The notes under the pieces were generated by a model. The model ran no database searches. It was given only the letters and a program-made list of their open reading frames with translations, and was not told the DNA's origin. Position numbers and translations under genes: made by a program. A stretch of DNA of 64,000 nucleotides from PALSA-612 sp963776375 (GTDB taxonomy: Bacteria > Actinomycetota > Thermoleophilia > Gaiellales > Gaiellaceae): contig CAVZMF010000001.1 of assembly GCA_963776375.1 (NCBI GenBank), forward strand, positions 62,001 through 126,000. The letters run 5' to 3'. This document shows positions 32,521-41,554 of this stretch, piece after piece. How positions within the stretch are numbered: the first letter of the stretch is position 1; every line of letters starts with the position of its first letter.

Positions 32521-33357
32521 ATGCCTCACGTCGACGTCAACGGCTGCAAGCTCTGGTACGAGCTGAAGGGCTCGGGCAACTACCTGCTTCAGATCGGCGG
32601 AGCCGGTTTCGCGCACGAGAACTTCGGCTTCGTGACCGACGAGATGGTGCGCCACTTCACGGTGATCGACTTCGATCTGCGCGGCTACGGCTTCAGCGAC
32701 CGGCCTGAGCAGCACTACTCCATGGAGGTCTGGGCCGACGACTGCGCCGCCCTCCTCAATGCCATCGGCGTCGAGCGCGCACACGTGCACGGCACCTCTA
32801 TGGGCGGCATGGTGGCGATCAAGCTCGCGGCCAAGTACCCAGAGAAGGTGGACGGGCTCGTGATCGACTGTGCCGCTGCGAAGTCGGACTTCACCTGCCG
32901 CGCCCGCTTCGAGATCTGGAAGGCGCTCGCCCAGGCATACGGCATGGGCAGCACGCCGATTGCGCTCGAGCTCGCTACCCAGGCGGCCTCGCGCGCCTTT
33001 CTGGACTCGCCGCGCGGCCCCGAGCTCATTCCCGTCATCCAGGGCGTTCTGGAGCGCAACTGCTCGGTCGAGATCTTCTGCGCCGCCTGCGACGCGATGA
33101 TCGAGATGGATCTGAGCGACGACCTGTCCAGGATCAGCGCGCCGACCCTCGTCATGGACGGCGACCAGGACATCCTCACGCCCCTCGATCAGGGCCCGCA
33201 GGGCGTCGGCAACCGGGCGATCGCCGAGCGCATACGGAACGCCGAGCTGTACGTGATCGAGGGCGTCGGGCACACGAACCTGATGGAGGCTCCGGAGCTC
33301 TCCGCAGAGGTCGTCGTCGGCTTCCTCGACCGGGTGACCACCCAGACGCCGGCCTGA
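32521..33357 (+). CDS. Alpha/beta-hydrolase
   Basis: A 278-residue alpha/beta-hydrolase. The nucleophile elbow is HGTSMGGMVAIKLA near residue 97, with the oxyanion region LLQIGGAG, the acid in VMDGDQDILTP near 217 and the His in GVGHTNLMEAPE near 248. A strong ribosome-binding site (AAAGGAGA) precedes ATG 32521, 12 bases after the racemase-like gene. It probably hydrolyses an ester, lactone or C-C bond product of the operon. Family similarity is to the proline iminopeptidase/enol-lactonase group, but substrate cannot be named. Confidence 0.87.
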   Translation: MPHVDVNGCKLWYELKGSGNYLLQIGGAGFAHENFGFVTDEMVRHFTVIDFDLRGYGFSDRPEQHYSMEVWADDCAALLNAIGVERAHVHGTSMGGMVAIKLAAKYPEKVDGLVIDCAAAKSDFTCRARFEIWKALAQAYGMGSTPIALELATQAASRAFLDSPRGPELIPVIQGVLERNCSVEIFCAACDAMIEMDLSDDLSRISAPTLVMDGDQDILTPLDQGPQGVGNRAIAERIRNAELYVIEGVGHTNLMEAPELSAEVVVGFLDRVTTQTPA

Positions 33358-33373
33358 CGCTTGAGGCCCCGGG

Positions 33374-33607
33374 CTACTTGACCGCGATCGCGTTCGCGCG
33401 GATGTCGACGCCGTCACCCACGTGCAGCGGTGCCGAGGTCAGGAAGCACTCGTGGACGCCGTCGCGGGCGCAGTCGGCGGCCAGCGCGCCGACGGCCCAG
33501 AGCTCCCCGAGCGGCATCCCCAGGCAGGCAGTCAGCGCCTTGTGCCGGCTGAGGTCAGACCCGGTGGCGGCGTGCCCGGCCTCGAGGCAAGGGTTGCCGG
33601 CTGCCAC
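33374..33607 (-). pseudogene. 3' fragment of a cyclase-family (kynurenine formamidase-like) gene
   Basis: The minus strand reads HKALTACLGMPLGELWAV, ALAADCARDGVHECFLTSAP and ends ANAIAVK, which matches the C-terminus of actinobacterial cyclase-family hydrolases. The metal-binding N-terminal two-thirds is missing; a transposase-bearing segment lies upstream of the break. The fragment faces the acyl-CoA operon and may have belonged to the same pathway before the insertion. Confidence 0.5.
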
Positions 33608-33866
33608 CGCGGCGATCCCCGAGGATCACGCTCGCGATACGCCCGCCGGCAAACGACGCGAAGACGACGCCGGCGCACAGTCACGCCGGAATAGCAGAGT
33701 AGCGTCCCCGCTCGTGGTGTACGACCGGGTTGAGGTCTTTTCCGCCGCTGCTGTGGAGCGCGAGCCGTAGGCGAGCGCGGAGCAGCTGCGGCGGGTCCGG
33801 GTGATAGCTGACCACCGCGTCATCCTCGCGAGGTCCTGTCGAAGACACTCAGCGAGGAGGAGCACG

Positions 33867-35040
33867 GTGGTCGAGCACACGATGGACGTGTCGAGCTGGT
33901 TGCGCAAGCAGCTCGAGGAGGCGAGCCCGGATCTGTTGCGGGCGATGGTGAAGGAGATCGCGGAGGCGTTGATGAGCGCCGACGCTGACGCGGTCTGCGG
34001 CGCCGGCTACGGCGAGCGGTCGCCGGAGCGGGTCAACCGCCGTAACGGCTACCGGGAGCGTGACTGGGACACGCGGGTCGGCTCGATCGAGCTCGCGGTG
34101 CCGAAGCTGCGGGAGGGCAGCTACTTCCCCGACTGGCTGCTGCAGCCGCGCCGGCGGGCGGAGCAGGCGTTCGTGTCGGTGATCGCCGACGCCTACCTCG
34201 CCGGCGTCTCCACCCGGCGGGTCGAGAAGCTGGTGCAGCAGCTCGGGGTCGAGCGGATGTAGCAAGAGCCAGGTCTCGAGGCTGGCGAAGAGCCTCGACC
34301 AGATCGTCGAGGACTTCCGCACCCGGCCGCTCGACGGCGCCCCCTACGCGTACGTGACGCTCGACGCGCTGGTGGTCAAGTGCCGCGAGGGCGGCCGCAC
34401 GGTCAACGTCTGCGTCGTCCACGCCGTCGGCGTCAACAAGGACGGCTTCCGCGAGTCACTCGGCCTCGACGTCGTCACCGCCGAGGACGGCGCCGCCTGG
34501 CTCGCCTTCATGCGAGGCCTGGTCGCCCGCGGCCTCGCCGGCGTCAAGCTGGTCAGCTCGGACGCCCACCCCGGCCTGGTCGACGCGATCGCCGCGACGC
34601 TGCCGGGCGCGGCCTGGCAGCGCTGCCGCACGCACTTCATGCGCAACCTGCTCACCCGGGTGCCCAAGAGCGCCCAGAGCGTTCGTGGCGACGATGGTGC
34701 GGACGATCTTCGCCCAGCCCGACGCCGACGACGGTGCACGAGCAGCACGCCCGCATCGTCGACCAGCTCGAGACCCGCTTCCCCGAAGCGGCCGCGCTGC
34801 TCGACGAGGCCGCGCCCGACCTGCTCGCCTTCACCGGCTTCCCGAAGGAGCACTGGCGGCAGCTCTGGAGCAACAACTCGCTCGAGCGGCTGAACAAGGA
34901 GATCCGCCGCCGCACCGACGTCGTCGGCATCTTCCCCGACCGCGCCTCGATCGTCCGCCTGGTCGGCGCCGTGCTCGCCGAACAGAACGACGAATGGGCC
35001 GTCGCCCGTCGCTGTTATGGACGGCGGTTTGTCAAGGACC
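33867..35040 (+). mobile_element. IS256-family transposase, broken by several frameshifts
   Basis: GTG 33867 after GAGGAGG starts a Mutator/IS256-type transposase: VKEIAEALMSADADAVCG, NRRNGYRERDWDTRVG, SIELAVPKLREGSYFPDWL and VSTRRVEKLVQQLG. The frame is lost near 34260 (one extra T), 34683 and 34725, then resumes each time; the D-D-E core is present in the second part (YVTLDALVVK, SSDAHPGLVDAI, LWSNNSLERLNKEIRRR). After RR near 35010 the expected C-terminus is displaced by about 70 bases before MSLELVE. No terminal repeats were identified. Its insertion appears to have cut the cyclase-family gene. Confidence 0.75.
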
Positions 35041-35305
35041 AGCCGCGATCAGGGCCTGCTCGGCGGGGAGTGGCGGGCTGGATGTCTCTGGAGCTGGTCG
35101 AGCGGCGAGAGGCCGAGCGGGCGCGACGTGTGGTCAGGCTGTCATGCGAGGGCTGGCTACCTCATGACCGTTTTGCGTCGCGTGCTCGCGGTCTACAGGC
35201 GGGCGCGGCCAGCAGGTGTCCCTGGCTGCCCAAGCGGCGGGCGCGAGCTTTCGGTGCGCGCGGGGGCTCGTGCTCGCGCTGCTCGACCGACTCCAGCGGC
35301 GGTGG

Positions 35306-36394
35306 TTACAGGTCGAGCGTGGTGACCTCCCAGCAGAAGGCCGCGAGCTCGCGCGCGACCGCGACGGCGACGATCGTGTTGCGCTTGCCCGCTGTTGCTC
35401 GAGCGTTTGCCAGCGCTGGTAGAGGCGCCGCTGCGCACGCCAGGCGATGTCGATCACCGCGGGTGCTGGCCCCGCTGCCGGACGCCGAGCTGCGTGGGAG
35501 ACGCGCGGCGGGCGCCGGTAGTGCCAGGCTGCCTCGACGAGCAGGCGGCGGGCGTGCTTGGAGCCGGCCTTGGTGATCGCGCCTCGGCGGCGTTGCTCGC
35601 CGGAGGAATCCTCGCTGGGGACGACGCCGAGGTAGCTGGCAAGCAGCCGCGGGTGCTCGAAGCGGGCGAAGTCGCAGACCTCGGCGGTCAGACCGGCCGC
35701 CGAGAGCGTGCTGATGCCACGCAGGCAGCGCAGTCGTGCCACGGTCTCCGCGGCCAGGAGCTGAGCGTGATCTCTTCGAGCGCGGCCCCGAGCTGGTCGC
35801 GCCGGGCAAGCATGCTGTCATGCGCGTGCAGCGCGTCGGCGAAGGTGAGCTCGGAGGCGCGGTCGTCGAAGCGCAAGCCGCGTAGCCAGTTGCGGTGCCG
35901 CTTCGTCCAGGTGTTGCCCGGCAGCGGGTAGTAGAGCTCGCGTCGGAGCAGGAACTTCGCGATCCGTGCTCGGCAGCGCATCAGATCGACGCGCACGTCC
36001 TCGCGGGCGCGGACGAGATCCCGCAACTGCTCCTCGGCCGGCTCGGGCACGCGCACCATCCGCAGCTCACCGGCGAGCAGTAGACGCGCGAGCCGAATCG
36101 CGTCACGCTTGTCCGTCTTGACCCGGTCGAGCGTCGAGCGGACGATGTGCCCCGGCGCGCAGACGACAACGTCGAGCCCGTGCGCCCGCGCGGCACGGAC
36201 AAGGCCATAACCGGTTGGACCGGCCTCGTAGACAGCCTGGAACGGCTGCGGCAGCGTCTCCAGCCACTCGAGCACCGTCGAGGGCCGGCCGCTGAGCACC
36301 CGGATCGTGACCTCGCCTGTCGCCGGATCGAGCACGGCGGCAACGTCTCCCGCGCGTGGACGTCGAGCCCCACGCGACGCGTGCTCATCGTCAT
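35306..36394 (-). mobile_element. IS110-family transposase (copy A), frameshifted
   Basis: A DEDD-type recombinase of about 360 residues across several frames: MSTRRVGLDVHARET at the start (ATG 36394), AVYEAGPTGYGLVRAA, VKTDKRDAIRLARLL giving the acidic residues, then STLSAAGLTAEVCDF, RRRGAITKAGSKHARRLL with the C-terminal Ser, and an ending VARELAAFCWEVTTLDL at 35306. Frame breaks near 36355 and 35765 are each missing one base, and one more lies near 35420. The non-coding region upstream of the start has two stem-loops, in the place where the IS110 bridge RNA is encoded. Confidence 0.75.
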
Positions 36395-36856
36395 TGCAAA
36401 CGCCTCCTCCGTCGATGCGCTCGACACCCGGAACGACCGAGCGCCGCTGAATCCGCGCGACGCTACGCGCGGGGCACCGACTCGCAGCGATGACACGAAC
36501 CGGTCACCGCTCCATACGGTCTACATGAGCGCCGAGTCGATCGCCAAGGCGCTCGCCCCGACCCAACGACGAGCCCGAGGAGGTGATCGCCATCGCCGCG
36601 GCCGCGTAAGGGTCAGGCGAGGATGACGCGCTCAGCCTCGTACACCTATCTAGGGATCGTCGCCGACGGCAAGCCGTCGGTGGCGGTCTGGACGGTGACG
36701 GCGTAGGGGTGCTGCCCATACCTATCTCGGCGCGCGGCTGACTCGCGGGCAGGTTGTCGAGTCGGGAAAGCAGAAGGGGACGGCTCATTCCACAGCAGGA
36801 GCCGCGGCGGTGCCGGCTCAGGTGTAGGAGGGAACGCGTCAAGCCTCGATCGCCGG
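36395..36856 (-). other. Non-coding region between two IS110 transposases, candidate bridge-RNA end
   Basis: No gene seen. On the minus strand just upstream of copy A are two perfect stem-loops: GCGCTCG with CGAGCGC (36417-36444, 14-base loop) and CCGCGCG with CGCGCGG (36453-36472, 6-base loop). IS110-group elements encode their guide (bridge) RNA in this upstream end. A further hairpin (CCGACG/CGTCGG, 36663-36680) lies closer to the 3' end of copy B. The element borders cannot be fixed by eye. Confidence 0.35.
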
Positions 36857-37867
36857 TCAGGCGGCGGCGAGCTCGAGCTCGCGCAGGACGTGGTAGGCGC
36901 GCTTGCCGATCTTGCGGGCGACGCTCAGCCTGGCGACCGTGGTGTCGCGCCGGTCGCGCACCGCCTGGTAGAGCTCGAGGTCGGGCGCGTTGCGGCCGAT
37001 TGGCGTGCACGGCCGCCTCGACCAGTGCCCAGCGCAGCTGCGGTGAGCCGGCCTTGGCGAGATGGCCGCGACGGCGCGTCTCGCCCGACTCGTCGACGAC
37101 CGGATCGAGACCGGCCAAGCGGGTGATCTGCTTGGCGCGGCGGAAGCGGCAGCGCCTCACCGATCTCGGCCAGCAGGTGGCAAGCGAGGATCGGGCCGAT
37201 CCCGTAGATCGACTGCAACGCTTGGCAGCGCGCGTCGGCGCGGGCGAAGCGGCGCAGCTCGCCGTCGACAGTGTCTAGCTGCACCTCGAGGGCGGCGATG
37301 ATCGCGAGCAGCGAGTCGACCTGCAGCCGCCCGTGCTCGGTCAGCCGCAGCGAGGCGGCCCAGCGCAGCCCCTCGCGGCGTCAGCAGCCGCGACTTCGCG
37401 CACGGCCAGCCCTCATGGAGAAGGAAGGCGTGCAGCCGCTGTCCCCAGCGGCGCTGGTCCTCGGCCAGCGTCTTGCGCAGCCGGGTGCGGTCGCGCAGCC
37501 GCTGGATCTCCTCCGGCGGGATCCAGGACTCCGGCAGCATCTCCTTCGCCAACAGCCGCGCCAGCCAACGCGCATCCAACCGGTCCGTCTTCGCGCTGCG
37601 CCGCCGGCCCGGCAGCGCACGCGCCTGCACCGGCTCAGCCAGCCGCACATCGAAGCCGCGCGCCGAGAGCTCGCGCCAGACCCACCGCCAGCCCGTCGTG
37701 GCCTCGATCGCCACCGCCGCGACCCGGCCCTGCCACTCCTCAGCCCACCGAGCGAGACTCTCGCGATCGGCCGAGAAACGCGCCTCGACCACCTCGCCGC
37801 CCTCCGAATCGAGCACCGCCGCCTGGAAGGCGTGCTTATGGATGTCGATCGCCGCGTACAGCATCAC
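36857..37867 (-). mobile_element. IS110-family transposase (copy B), frameshifted
   Basis: Starts at 37864-37867 with LYAAIDIHKHAFQAAVLD, then AVAIEATTGWRWVWREL and SAKTDRLDARWLARLLAKE, giving the DEDD acids, and later QALQSIYGIGPILACHLLAE, KQITRLAGLDPVVDES and HLAKAGSPQLRWALVEAA with the C-terminal Ser. It ends ARKIGKRAYHVLRELELAAA at 36857. At least three frame changes (near 37380, 37150 and 37020) interrupt it. It is a different subgroup from copy A and lies in the same orientation. Two short stem-loops lie upstream of its start (37874-37890 and 37898-37915). Confidence 0.75.
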
Positions 37868-38299
37868 GGACCTCCTCTCGTTGACAGAGGCCCGATCGTC
37901 CTCAGCGCTCAGGACAGAGCCCTATGACATCCACTTGACGGGACGTGGCCATCAGCGAGACGCGGTCGCTACGGAACCTGGCCCAGGTCGGGCGCCAGGG
38001 CCAAGGGCGCCTTCGAGAGCTGGACAGCGCGAGGATGGGCAAGCGACCGCTACCAGCAGGGCCCCGGGCAGGTGGACAGAATCTGGATCCTCAAGGGGTC
38101 GGGGTTCGTACCTAAGCCTTTGGTTGTTCGGACTTTCCCTGTAATTCAAGGGAATGGAACTGAACGGACTCGAACCCTCTGCGAGGGATTGATCAGTCCA
38201 AAGAGACGGGCTCCTGGCAATCCACGAGCTACGGCTATGGCGCGAGCCGTGGAGCGGCTCCCGCCATAGCTCTGTGGGGTGAGCTGTCCCGCGTACCCG
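37868..38299. other. Non-coding stretch with IS110 upstream end and repeat copy 2
   Basis: No gene is seen. Near 37874-37915 are stem-loops CCTCT/AGAGG and GTCCT/AGGAC upstream of IS110 copy B. The second copy of the TGGAACT repeat is at 38155-38179. The rest reads as unremarkable GC-rich sequence down to the stop of the SnoaL-like gene. Confidence 0.35.
38155..38179. repeat. Copy 2 of the short repeat also found at 26778
   Basis: TGGAACTGAACGGACTCGAACCCTC in this place matches 26778-26807 except for one base and a six-base insert there. It is downstream of IS110 copy B and upstream of the SnoaL-like gene. It could be an attachment-site or IS-end remnant; only two copies are visible in the window. 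Confidence 0.35.
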
Positions 38300-38723
38300 T
38301 TACGCAGCAGCGCCTTCGGGGACGAGACCGAGCTGGGCCAGGACGGCCATGTTGTCGTAGTAGAGGTTGTCGACGACGATCTTCCCGTCGCGCATCTGCA
38401 CCAGCTCCATCCCTCTGATCTTCAGCCGCTTGCCGGTGGGAGGCACTTCGGAACCGTCCGGCAGCGGCAACGCACCGGTGTGCGTGCCCTCGAAGGTCCA
38501 CTCGTCTGCGAACAGGTCGCCCTGCTCGAGGAAGCTGAGGACGGTGTGGTTGATATCCGAGCATGTCTCGAAGTCTCGGGCCAGAGGTTCGCGGATCGCG
38601 GTCCTGCCTTCGAAGGTGCCGTCCGGCATGAGCTGGACGGCGTCCTCGGCCGTACAGATCCATGACCGCGTCGAGGTCGCCGGCTTGTACCGCTCGACGC
38701 AGTAGTCCAGCAGCGCTCATCAT
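38300..38723 (-). CDS. SnoaL-like / ester-cyclase-type protein with one frameshift
   Basis: ATG 38723 follows AAAGGAGAAG. The first frame reads LLRRAVQAGDLDAVMDLY and, after removal of one base near 38645, continues AEDAVQLMPDGTFEGRTAI, SFLEQGDLFADEWTFEGTHTG and RLKIRGMELVQMRDGKIV, an NTF2-fold protein of about 140 residues. Such proteins act as cyclases, isomerases or have no known reaction. It is convergent with the edge of the IS region and opposite in strand to the hydrolase fragment that begins within its 5' end. Confidence 0.7.
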
Positions 38724-38779
38724 CTTCTCCTTTTCGTGTTCACACCTGTTTCGGGACCCTGCCGGCGTAGACGAGGCGC

Positions 38780-39075
38780 ATGATCTTGAGTGGCGCGTCG
38801 CCGGAAGAGAGAACGCCAGGGCAGCCCTGGCGGACTTCCGCAATTCGATCGGCGTCTATCCATCCGCCACGGATCTCGCGAGCATCCAGGTGCCGGTCGT
38901 GTGCAGCTACGGCTCGCGCAGCCCGGACAGCATGGTCAGCCTCGTTCGATCGCTCGCCGCAGCCATCCCCACTGGGACTCTGCACCGAATCGAAGGGGCA
39001 GGTCACGCAGCGCCCTTCGACGCAACAGGTCATTTCGTCCAGCTGATTGCCGACGCCATGACGTCTGGCGATTGA
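38780..39075 (+). pseudogene. C-terminal fragment of an alpha/beta-hydrolase
   Basis: The frame reads FRNSIGVYPSATDLASIQV, PVVCSYGSRSPDSMVSLVR, then HRIEGAGHAAPFDATGHFV, which is the last third of an alpha/beta-hydrolase including the catalytic His (GAGHAAPFD) but no nucleophile elbow. It has no start of its own; the frame is joined to sequence antisense to the SnoaL-like gene. Probably left by a rearrangement at the IS cluster border. Confidence 0.5.
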
Positions 39076-39363
39076 CGCCGGCCGGGCGCAGCTTGCCGCT
39101 TGGCGCAGCGAGGATTGGACCCAGCGGCTGGAAATCAACCCGCGCAAGGGATGACCATCCCCAAGAGCACGTTCACAGCGCAGCGAGCTCGTTCGAGAGT
39201 ACGACGCGAGAACGGGCTGGAGGCAGGTCGAAACCGGCGATGCAGCCGCTATGCGCCTTGAGGCTCGTCGCGGCCGGAGGTGGGGCGAGGGCCCGCTCGG
39301 GGTCGCCACCTGACCCGTGCGACCCTCGACCTTAGGGGCCGGGGTCGCAGCAGAGTCAGGAAC

Positions 39364-39771
39364 TCAGTGAAAGGTTCGTAGCGACCGGCGGGCGGTGAGC
39401 ACGATGACTGAGATCAGCCACGCGGCGAGGGCACAGAAGGTCCACCAGCACGCATAGACGATTGGCCGGGAGAGGTCAGCCGTCAACCAGAGCGCGAGGA
39501 GGGCGCTCATTGCAGCCACGACTATCGCCATCGTGCGGCCACGCACGACTCCGAGCACCGTGCGACGACGGAAGCGCTTCGGACGCGCGACGTCGGCGCG
39601 ATGAGAAACCGTGCTACGGAGAGGCCGGCTGATCAGATACAGCGCGGCGAGAGCTGCGACGCCGAACAGCGAGATGCCGACCGGCCCGTCCGGGTCGAGG
39701 ACCGTGCCTGTCACGCCGCCGACGAGCAGTACAGCGGCTGCGATGTTTCCTCGGCTGAATTGTGTGCGCAT
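39364..39771 (-). CDS. Small membrane protein, four helices, unknown function
   Basis: A 135-residue protein from ATG 39771, preceded by AAGGAGCGC. Helices are at about residues 8-24 (NIAAAVLLVGGVTGTVL), 31-46, 78-95 (MAIVVAAMSALLALWLT) and 102-124. I recognise no family motif. The region between helices 2 and 3 is Arg-rich and probably cytoplasmic. It stands alone between the hydrolase fragment and an IS256-type element. Confidence 0.6.
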   Translation of the reverse strand: MRTQFSRGNIAAAVLLVGGVTGTVLDPDGPVGISLFGVAALAALYLISRPLRSTVSHRADVARPKRFRRRTVLGVVRGRTMAIVVAAMSALLALWLTADLSRPIVYACWWTFCALAAWLISVIVLTARRSLRTFH

Positions 39772-40019
39772 TGCGCTCCTTAGGTTGGGGGGTCCCCAGA
39801 AGGATCGGCGCTTTGGCGCTTCGCCGCCGGGAGGCAGGCAGGGGTCTATGCGTGCGGCTAACCCCCGTCGCATCCGAGAGCGGAAGAAACGCTACGAGGC
39901 GGAACGACGACCAGCTCCCCGCGCTCGCGCCGACGTCGCGGATGACTCTGGCCTCGCCTGGCCGAAGGGAGGATGTCCCGCTCGTCGTGGAATTTCGTGG
40001 CGGCGGTCCGGTGTGATGG

Positions 40020-41350
40020 TCAGGCGGTGAGGACGATAGCGGCCTCCTTTGTCTTGGTGGCGCTTCGTGTGCGCGGCGATGGTCGAGGTCGTGCTCGATC
40101 GCGATGACGAGTTTGGCGAGGTCGCTGTAGCCGATGATTCGCCGAAACTGTCGCTCGGCTTCGAGCATGCCGGCGGCGGTCCAGCGCAGCGCCATCTCGC
40201 CCGAGGACCAGCGCTTGACGTTGCGCTGGGTGCGGCGGACGATCTCGATCATCGACTCGCAGGGGTTGGTCGACTCGAGCGTGCGCTTGAGCGTTGCCGC
40301 GTGATCGCCGAGCCGGGTGAGGGTGAGCGTCTCTTCGATTCCTTCGCGCAGCGAGCCGGCGGCGCCGGGATGCGTGCGCTCGAGCTCGCCGGCGAGCCGC
40401 CGGAGCTGCTCGAGCGCGCGGGCGTGATCGGTCGGCGCCCAGGCGCGGCGGAGCCGCTGCTTGACCGGCGGCCGGTCGCGCTCGGGGAGATGCTCGAGCA
40501 CGTTGCGTTCCTTGTGCCGGAGACAGCGCTGCACGGGCGCGTCGCCGAAGACCGTTGCGGATCGCCTTGCGCAGCGCCTTGGCGCCGTCGATCACGAACA
40601 GGATCCCCTGCTCGGGATCGAGGCCGCGCTCGACCAGATCGGAGAGCAGCGCGGTGGCGACGGTCGCGTTCTCGGTCGCTCCCTTCCCAGAGCCCGAGCG
40701 GGATCTTGACGCCCTCGGTCGTGATCCCGAGCGCGACGACGTTGGTGCGGCCCTTCAGCTCGATCCCGTCGAGCATCATCACCGCCAGGCGCACGTCGTC
40801 GAGCTGGCGGCTCATCAGCTCGCCGAGCGCGCTCGCGGGTGCGCTCGACGAACGTGCGCGAGACCGACGACTTCGACGTCGACCGCGCCGTCGGCTCGAC
40901 CTGCGCGCCGACCGGCTCCTGCGTGCGCCGGTAGCGGCGCGTCGAGACGCCGGCGAGCATCCGCTCCAGCACCGACTCGCGTCAGCGGATCACGGTCGGC
41001 GAAGTGCTCGTAGGTCTGCAAGCCGCACCTCCGCTCGCCGTCGGCGCTCCGCACCCGCGGCCGCTCGACCGCCGACGCGCCGGCCGCCGAGCGTGACCTC
41101 GCCCGCCTCGTGACCGTGACGGACGGCTGTGCGCTCGGGGTCGTGCTTGCCCTTCGGGCCGACGACCTCGACGACCTCCTCTTCCAGCAGCTCGGCGAGC
41201 ACGCCGAGCCCGACGCCGACGCTCAAGCGCGAGCAGCCCCTCCTTCGCTGCCCCGACCAGCTGCCCCAAGCGCCTCCTGCACGCGCGGCGGCAGCACGGC
41301 TTCATCGTTGCTCGCCTGCGCGACCGCGATACGTTGCTCTTCACGGCGGT
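40020..41350 (-). mobile_element. Second IS256-family transposase, broken by many frameshifts
   Basis: Read across frames: RIAVAQASNDEAVLPPRV near the start, VGLGVLAELLEEEVVEVVG, HDPERTAVRHGHEAGEVTL, RMLAGVSTRRYRRTQEPVG, then LAVMMLDGIELKGRTNVVA with the first Asp, ILFVIDGAKALRKAIRN with the second, and WSSGEMALRWTAAGMLEAE with QFRRIIGYSDLAKLV at the end. At least five frame changes are present. It differs clearly from the element at 33867 and is inverted relative to it. Ends and target repeats were not found. Confidence 0.75.
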
Positions 41351-41554
41351 TCCTCCTTCGATCTTCGACGAGGATTCGCCCGCCACGCTCCCAACGGAGC
41401 GGACGGGCGGAGGGACCGCCGCCTCAAGTTCTACGAGCTACGGGACAACCACAGCGCGCGACGTCGCGACACTTCGCAAGATGGTGCTGCCGGCCCTCGC
41501 TGCGGGGGTGTCGAGTCGGCACGCGGTTGACATAAGACCGGAAACGGACGACTC

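Noticed and set aside
36663..36680. Stem-loop CCGACG/CGTCGG as a terminator of an IS110 gene.
   Set aside because: It is not directly after either transposase stop and has no T-run; it could be part of an element end.
38155..38179. Possible tRNA or tmRNA 3' end on the minus strand (GGTTCGAGTCC).
   Set aside because: The T-stem does not pair for five bases, and no anticodon arm or tRNA-like domain is found upstream. Kept only as a short repeat.
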